This document shows, piece after piece, positions 58,510 through 64,000 of a stretch of 64,000 nt of DNA. The stretch comes from Stomorhina lunata (Eukaryota > Arthropoda > Insecta > Diptera > Rhiniidae). A model generated the notes under the pieces. It searched no databases and was not told the origin of the DNA. It saw nothing but the letters and a program-made list of their open reading frames with translations. Where the stretch lies: assembly GCA_933228675.1 (NCBI GenBank), contig OW121743.1, positions 12,577,871 through 12,641,870 of the forward strand. The letters run 5' to 3'. The translations under genes were made by a program, and so were the position numbers. Every line of letters starts with the position of its first letter. The first letter of the stretch is position 1.

Positions 58510-60119
58510 TTGTATACCCACCATCAAAAAGAATGGGGGGTATATTGAGATTGTCATTCCGTTTGTAATTTCCTTAATATTGGCTCAAAAATCAAAAACG
58601 ATATATATTCTGAATCCCTATGAAATTCTAAGACGATTGAGCTATGTCCGTCTGTCTGTCCGTCTGCCTGTCTGTCTGTCTGTCCGTCTGTCTGTTGAAA
58701 TCACGATAACGTCTAAACGAAAAGAGCTAGCTAACTGAAACTTAGCCAAAACATTCTTTATCTATGAGAAAATTTTGGTATTGAAATTGGGCAAAATCGG
58801 TTAGCATTTGACCATAGCTCCCGTATAACATCGTCTGGGCTAATCGCTTATTTGCTAATAAATGACAAATTATAACAGTTATGATGACAAAATTTGGTAT
58901 CTAGAAGTTTTACATAAGCCCTAGGCAGCATATACAATTTCATCGAAATCGGTTCACATTTAGCCATAGCTCCCATACAAAAAACTTACGAAAACAGGCT
59001 AAATTTCACCTAAAATACACTTAAATGCCAATAAATCTAAAAGTATAACAGATATAACCACTAAATTTGGCACAAGAAAGTCTTATATCAATGCCAGCCA
59101 GTGTGCAAAATTTTGTCGCAATCGGTCACCATTTGACCTAGCTCCCATATAAAAAACTTACGAAAACACAAAAATTCAAAAAGAAAAGGGGATTTATGTC
59201 CGTTTGTCCGTCAGATAAAATCATGATAGCTCCTTAACTACAAGAGCTAGTAGGACTAAATTAGGCACAAGAGAGTCTTATGTCAATGCCAGCCAGTGTG
59301 CAAAATTTTGTCAGAATCGGTCACCATTTGACCATAGCTCCCATATAAAAAACTTATGGAAACACAAAAATACGTCCGCCTGTCCGTCAGATAAAAGCAC
59401 GATAGCTCCTTTAAAAAATTTTACAAAAGTATTTTGGATATCTTGAAAAAGATGTGCGTTGAAAATGGACAAAATCGGTTCAAATTTAGTTAGAGCTCCC
59501 ATATAACCCCGCCCCGGGAAACACATTAGTGCTGATAAATTGAATACAATTGTAATAGCTATGACGATTAAATTTAAAATAGGGAAGTTTTATGCAATTT
59601 TTGATCAGTTTATCAAATTTTATAGGAATCAGTTCATATTTGACTTTAGCTTTCATGTAAAAAAACACTCACGGAAACCAAAAATTTTAGCAAAGGCCAG
59701 TTAAAAGCTATTAAATTAGAAACTATGATAGCTATGGCCACTAAATTTTGCAAGAATAAACTCTATATATATATACCAGCCAGTGTGTAAAATTTTGTTA
59801 CAATCGGTCAACATTTGGCTATAATTCTTATATATATAACATCCCCTATTTATATCTACAATCAAAAAGATTTGGAGGTACATTCATTATATTAAGATTG
59901 CACCTATGAAATTATATAGGCATCAATCAATGTTCAGCCCAGACTTTAAATATGATGAATGCATTAGGAACTCATAATGAAATTAATGGACCTGCCGTAT
60001 TACTATTAACGTATTTAGCCTAACTACATATTAATCACAACGAAAAGTATTTAATAACTTATTAATATAAAACTATACCCGGTTATGAGACCGAATTTTG
60101 ATCAAAGTAAATACTGGGG
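58510..60119 (+). repeat. Dispersed repeat cluster starting TATACCCACCATC
   Basis: It begins TATACCCACCATCAAAAAG, then GATTGTCATTCCGTTTG, CGATTGAGCTATGTCCG and a GTCTGTCTGTC run (58640-58695). Behind it, about four diverged units of 190 bp repeat CCATAGCTCCCATATAAAAA and GCCAGCCAGTGTGCAAAATT (58968-59870). The family also appears, fragmentary and reversed, at 29310 and 38211. Small frames such as 59311-59526 lie in these repeats and are not genes. Which transposon class it belongs to is unclear. Confidence 0.7.
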
Positions 60120-61771
60120 CAAACCACTAACAACATTTTTAAATGTTGAACTATAAAGCTACGGCAACCGAATTTAGTCCAAAGGTTTTACCAACAATAC
60201 CAATTAGCTTAGCGATTTTTTCAGTTTTGGTCCAGATTTTGAATTAGCTGCACCCTTGTAGATATATCAGATATGTTTCTAAATTTGACACAACTTGATG
60301 GTGGGTATATAAGATTCGGCACAGCCGAATATAACACTCTTACCTGTTTTAATTTATGATTTTTAAATTAGATGAATAAATTTTAGGAATACTGAAAAAA
60401 CTATGTGGCACTTAGCCGTGTGGAATGCTGCATTTTCTGTCCCGCTACGGACTTTACACTGTGTGACCAACTGTTAGATTCGAGTAGTTAAGATCGTCTA
60501 TTAAACTGAATTCTTAAGCGAAATGGAAAACGAGAATTATGTCAAGCCCGACCATGCGATACCCTTCACCACTAAGGTTAAGCTGTTTCCGTCATTTGGA
60601 CTTATATGATAGCTAGGATCAAATGTAAATCGATTATCTCGAAATTTGGCAAATTGATTACAGTTGTTACAAAAATTATGTTTGAAATTCTCATTATCTT
60701 TAGATTTACCAGCGTTTTTGTGAATTTTGTCTCATTTAGTGCGTTTTGATAGAAGAGTTTGTATGGGAGCTATGGTCAAATGTGGACCGATTTCGACGAA
60801 ATTTGGTGCAGTTATTTTGTTTTACATACGAAGTGTTTGTTTTAAATTTCATGAAAAAATATTGATTTTTGTGGACAATATATCAGTTCCGGGAAGTTGG
60901 ACTTATGGGAGGTACCATATATAAAGGACCGATTTTGACAAATTTCAAACCACTAAAAATATTTTTAAATGTTGAACTATAAAGCTACGGCAACCGAATT
61001 CAGTCCAAAGGTTTTACCAACAATACCAATTAGCTTAGCGATTTTTTCAATTTTGGTCCAGATTTTGAATTAGCTGCACCCTTGCAGATATATCAGATAT
61101 GTTTCTAAATTTGACACAACTTGATGGTGGGTATATAAGATTCGGCACAGCCGAATATAACACTCTTACTTGTTTTAATTTATGATTTTTAAATTAGATG
61201 AATAAATTTTAGGAATACTGAAAAAACTATGTGGCACTTAGCCGTGTGGAATGCTGCATTTTCTGTCCCGCTACGGACTTTACACTGTGTCACCAACTGT
61301 TAGATTCGAGTAGTTAAAATCGTCTATTTAACTGAATTCTTAAGCGAAATGGAAAACGAGAATTATGTCAAGCCCGACCATGCGATACCCTTCACCATTA
61401 AGGTTAAGCTGTTTCCGTCGTTTGGACTTATATGATAGCTAGGGTCAAATGTTAATCGATTATCTCGAAATTTGGCAAATTGATTACAGTTGTTACAAAA
61501 ATTATGTTTAAAATTCTCATTATCTTTAGATTTACGATCGTTTTAGTGAATTTTGTCTCATTTAGTGCGTTTTGATAGAAGAGTTTGTATGGGAGCTATG
61601 GTCAAATGTGGACCGATTTCGACGAAATTTGGTGCAGTGATTTTGGTTTACATAAGAAGTGTTTGTTTTAAATTTCATGAAAAAATATTGATTTTTGCGG
61701 ACAATATATCAGTTCCGGGAAGTTGGACTTATGGGAGTTACCATATATAAAGGACCGATTTTGACCAATTT
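60120..61771 (+). repeat. 826-bp tandem duplication
   Basis: Units 60120-60945 and 60946-61771 match along their whole length with only scattered substitutions and no sizeable indel (for example GTGTGACC against GTGTCACC, CCAGCGTTTTTG against CGATCGTTTTAG). Each contains GCTACGGCAACCGAATT, GATTCGGCACAGCCGAATAT, CCGTGTGGAATGCTGCATTT and a 65-codon frame (60727, 61553) that reads MSHLVRFDRRVCMGAMVKCG. The GCTACGGCAACC part also occurs reversed at 54297-54330. Confidence 0.93.
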
Positions 61772-62040
61772 CAATAGCCATGGCCAAAAAAAATGATCTG
61801 TTCCAAATTTCATCAAATTATCTTTAGAATTGCGACCTGTAGTTTGATTACAAGGTTTACATGGGGGTCCAGTCAGCCAGCCAGACGGACGGACGGACGG
61901 GCTGAAATCGACTCAGAAAGTGATTCTAAGCCTATTGGTATACCAAAAGATGGGTCTAAGACAAATATTTCTATGCGTTGCATACATCAGCACAAACTTA
62001 TAATACCCTTTCCCCCTATGGTGGTGAAGGGTATAAAAAA
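61772..62040 (+). repeat. 3' end of the dispersed repeat cluster
   Basis: CAGACGGACGGACGGACGGG is followed by CTGAAATCGACTCAGAAAG and, at the end, AATACCCTTTCCCCC with GGTGGTGAAGGGTATAAA, a terminal palindrome-like ATACCC/GGGTAT. It appears to close the repeat opened near 58510. Confidence 0.55.
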
Positions 62041-62471
62041 CTGGGCAATCCAGTCGAATCCAGTCGGACTGGCAACCCTAGGTAAGACCCAAGATAATTC
62101 TAAGTCTTTGAAAGAAAGTTGGCCTGCCTTAACTAGTAGTAGGTGTTAAAGATTCATATAATTCACTTAGGACATTTTGCAAACCAGGCTTTTACTTATA
62201 AGGTTTTAAACAAATTGTTTGATAGGTATATTTTGAACTTACCTGGATATTTTTTGTTAAAAAATTTCCTAAAGAAATTCCAAATTATCTGCAACGAACA
62301 CAGTTAAATGCTTCCTATACGCAATGGCGGCCATTGTTATGTTTATAGGAGCAATAAAATATCATAGTTTATGGGTTAAAAGCTAAAAAATAATAATTAT
62401 TAAAAAAACAGTGTTGCCGTTGTTGAAAGAAAACAAATTACTTGTTGCACAACAAGATGAGTTAAAACATT
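62041..62471. other. Unassigned DNA upstream of a candidate exon
   Basis: No repeat recognised. A two-codon upstream frame (ATG AGT stop) sits at 62457-62465. The region could hold a promoter and 5' UTR, but I cannot point to elements. Confidence 0.35.
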
Positions 62472-62535
62472 ATGGGGAACATAATATCAAGAGAAGATGA
62501 TTGGGATGATGATAAAATATGTTCATTTGATAGAA
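62472..62535 (+). CDS. Candidate first coding exon (MGNIISREDD...)
   Basis: ATG with A at -3 opens a frame reading MGNIISREDDWDDDKICSFD (residues 1-20), then Arg. It meets a strong donor, A followed by GTGAGTTAT (GT at 62536-62537, phase 1). The N-terminus fits the myristoylation pattern (Gly2, Ser6) and then an acidic Asp-rich stretch, a composition unlike the surrounding A/T-run DNA. The next exon would lie to the right, outside the window or unrecognised in the 1.4 kb that follow. I do not recognise the protein. Chance is possible: only 64 nt of evidence. Confidence 0.35.
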
Positions 62536-63837
62536 GTGAGTTATAAATTTAATTTTTTTTTAATTTTTTAAATTGTTTATATTATGAATTATTGGTAATT
62601 ATTAAGTTTTTTTCTTTGTGATGGTATATTTCTGTAAATATTGCAAATATTTGACTGGCTTATTAACAGGTTTTCTTTTAAACAAATATTTTTTCATACA
62701 TTTTTTTTTTTTTATATATATTTTTTTCTGTATTTTCTTAAAAGTTTATGGTTTTCTTAAAGTGTGATTTATTTCAATTATTATTTATTTGTAATTTAAT
62801 GAACTTTCCTTTTTTTCACACTTGAAATTTTTTTTTTTTAATTTCTTTAGCACTTGCATATTTTTTATAATTAAAAAAAATTTTTATATTTTTCTTATTA
62901 TGGTCTCAAACGTTTAAATCTGTTGCAAAGTTTTCCATTGAAGATTTGAAAAATTTTTACTTTTGTCTTGATAAAAATTTGATGTATGTCTTATTAAGTA
63001 ATTCGAAAAATATTCATCATTACTTCATAATGATTAATATCATTATTATTGTCTTTATAAAACTTTAAAGAAATTAACTTTAATTCAAAAATATCGAAAA
63101 CTTTCTGTTGAAATTTATTTTTAATTTTATTTAAGTTTTTAATACTTTTTTAAATTCATTTTATATTAATATTAACTAAGTTTTTTATTCATTTTTAACT
63201 CGACTTTCTTATTAACTTTTTTTTATAAGCAATTCACTTCTTTTTTGCACCAAAAATTTTTTCAAACCCACTTTTTTTCTTCTTCAAAAAATAACCGCTC
63301 CTTTACCATTAACGTTGTTATCACTGGGCCACCTCTTTAAACAATGACTACTCTTTCTTTAATTTCAAAACCTATTGCCCGTAATAATAATTTCAGTTTT
63401 TTTTTTCCAAGCGAGCGATACGTGTTATTCATTCCACAATCCAGTAGAAATACAAATATTACCCATCAACACCCAAATGATCATCATTCAACTTCATTAT
63501 CTTTATTGTTACCATTATTACCATCATTATTAGCTTCATTATTACCTTCATTGTTTCATTATTACGTTATTTGGTAATAAAAGTTTTAGCGAAAAGAGTT
63601 TAAAATATGAAATTCCTCTGCGTTTTGATAAGAAGAGCGAAAGTTTTCGTTTCATTTTGAAAATTGTTGGTAAATGAGCGTGTGCCAAAAACTTAATAAA
63701 AAGCTTAATTTTCGTATTGAAGCGTTGCCAGATTTGGATTTTTTGATACACACTTTTTATTTGCCCTATGGTAGCCCTCAGTCAGTCAATCAGGCTGAAT
63801 TCTGTAAAATATGTGATTGCTATCCAGTAATAACGCT
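62536..63837. other. AT-rich DNA, possible intron
   Basis: Long T-runs, no gene or repeat recognised. Frames such as 63344-63577 are low-complexity. Confidence 0.4.
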
Positions 63838-63978
63838 AATAACGATTTTGACTTATCATTACCAACATCTCCAGAAATAACTGCCGCAATTAAACGCCTA
63901 AAATCTGGAAAGTCTGCAAGAACTCATGGAATTCCACCTGAATTATTAAAAGCCAATACAGCTCTATCTCTATTGTGA
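63838..63978 (+). pseudogene. LINE reverse-transcriptase scrap
   Basis: NDFDLSLPTSPEITAAIKRL, then KSGKSARTHGIPPELLKANT and a stop. The motif 'IKxLKxGKSAGxDGIPPELLKA' is the conserved start of many LINE reverse transcriptases; here the Gly-Leu/Asp positions are already changed (SARTHG). Nothing of the gene remains on either side within the window. Confidence 0.7.
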
Positions 63979-64000
63979 ACCGCCGTGATATAGCAGGTTA
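63976..64000 (+). repeat. tRNA-like SINE head, cut by the window edge
   Basis: TGTGAACCGCCGTGATATAG with CAGGTTA matches the start of the tRNA-like segment at 13858. Only the first 25 nt are in the window. Confidence 0.4.

Noticed and set aside
60727..61750. Two matching 65-codon frames (MSHLVRFDRRV...)
   Set aside because: Identical because of the 826-bp tandem duplication in a dispersed repeat, with no sign of codon-level constraint and no family resemblance.

Overview
The window is repeat-rich, very AT-rich nuclear DNA of a higher fly (Diptera). A calyptrate fly such as a blowfly or house-fly relative is my best guess, from the mix of transposon remnants and long AT-rich minisatellites; no single marker in the sequence proves it. 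There are no operons, CRISPR arrays or rRNA genes. Nearly all of the window is satellite, minisatellite and decayed mobile DNA around one compact coding locus.

Coding locus (minus strand, about 35.8 to 33.0 kb). One exon appears to hold two complete reading frames: an unrecognised 270-residue, Gln/Ser-rich protein with a possible N-myristoylation start, and, 13 nt after its stop codon, the start of a 613-residue GMC oxidoreductase (glucose dehydrogenase-like flavoprotein) that continues across a 56-bp intron. The upstream frame has no internal Met codon and only two out-of-frame ATGs in 813 nt, against ten on the antisense strand. That fits a dicistronic mRNA in which ribosomes reach the second start by leaky scanning or reinitiation. 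This is the most interesting candidate system here. A second, weaker candidate is a short first coding exon near 62.5 kb (plus strand).

Layout. 0.9-5.8 kb: two arrays of a 31/32-bp dyad minisatellite. 6.9-13.3 kb: a giant imperfect palindrome whose arms each carry a second 31-bp minisatellite. 15.8-17.7 kb: another array of that type. 18.2-22.8 kb: several MITE copies, a dead mariner and a 335-bp tandem satellite. 23.3-24.6 and 51.3-52.6 kb: two inverted copies of a terminal-inverted-repeat element carrying tRNA-like modules and a deleted RTE retrotransposon. 25.7-29.3 kb: degenerate AT arrays around a foldback. 29.6-32.2 kb: RTE fragment, about 715-bp satellite and a TA microsatellite. 33.0-35.8 kb: the coding locus. 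36.9-38.2 kb: 127 units of a 10-bp repeat expanded inside a dispersed repeat. 41.0-44.8 kb: a 22-bp palindromic array, then a homogeneous 31-bp array. 46.0-50.1 kb: a satellite domain rich in AAAAAGTAC. 52.6-58.3 kb: nested LINE and mariner remnants. 58.5-62.0 kb: dispersed repeats with an 826-bp tandem duplication. 62.5-64.0 kb: the candidate exon and a reverse-transcriptase fragment.

The minisatellites make up roughly a quarter of the window. Their periods (10, 22, 31 bp) are close to whole numbers of helical turns and most units are self-complementary, so curved or cruciform-prone chromatin is a reasonable but untested hypothesis. In several places a short simple repeat inside an interspersed repeat has expanded into a long array, and unexpanded sibling copies are visible in the same window.
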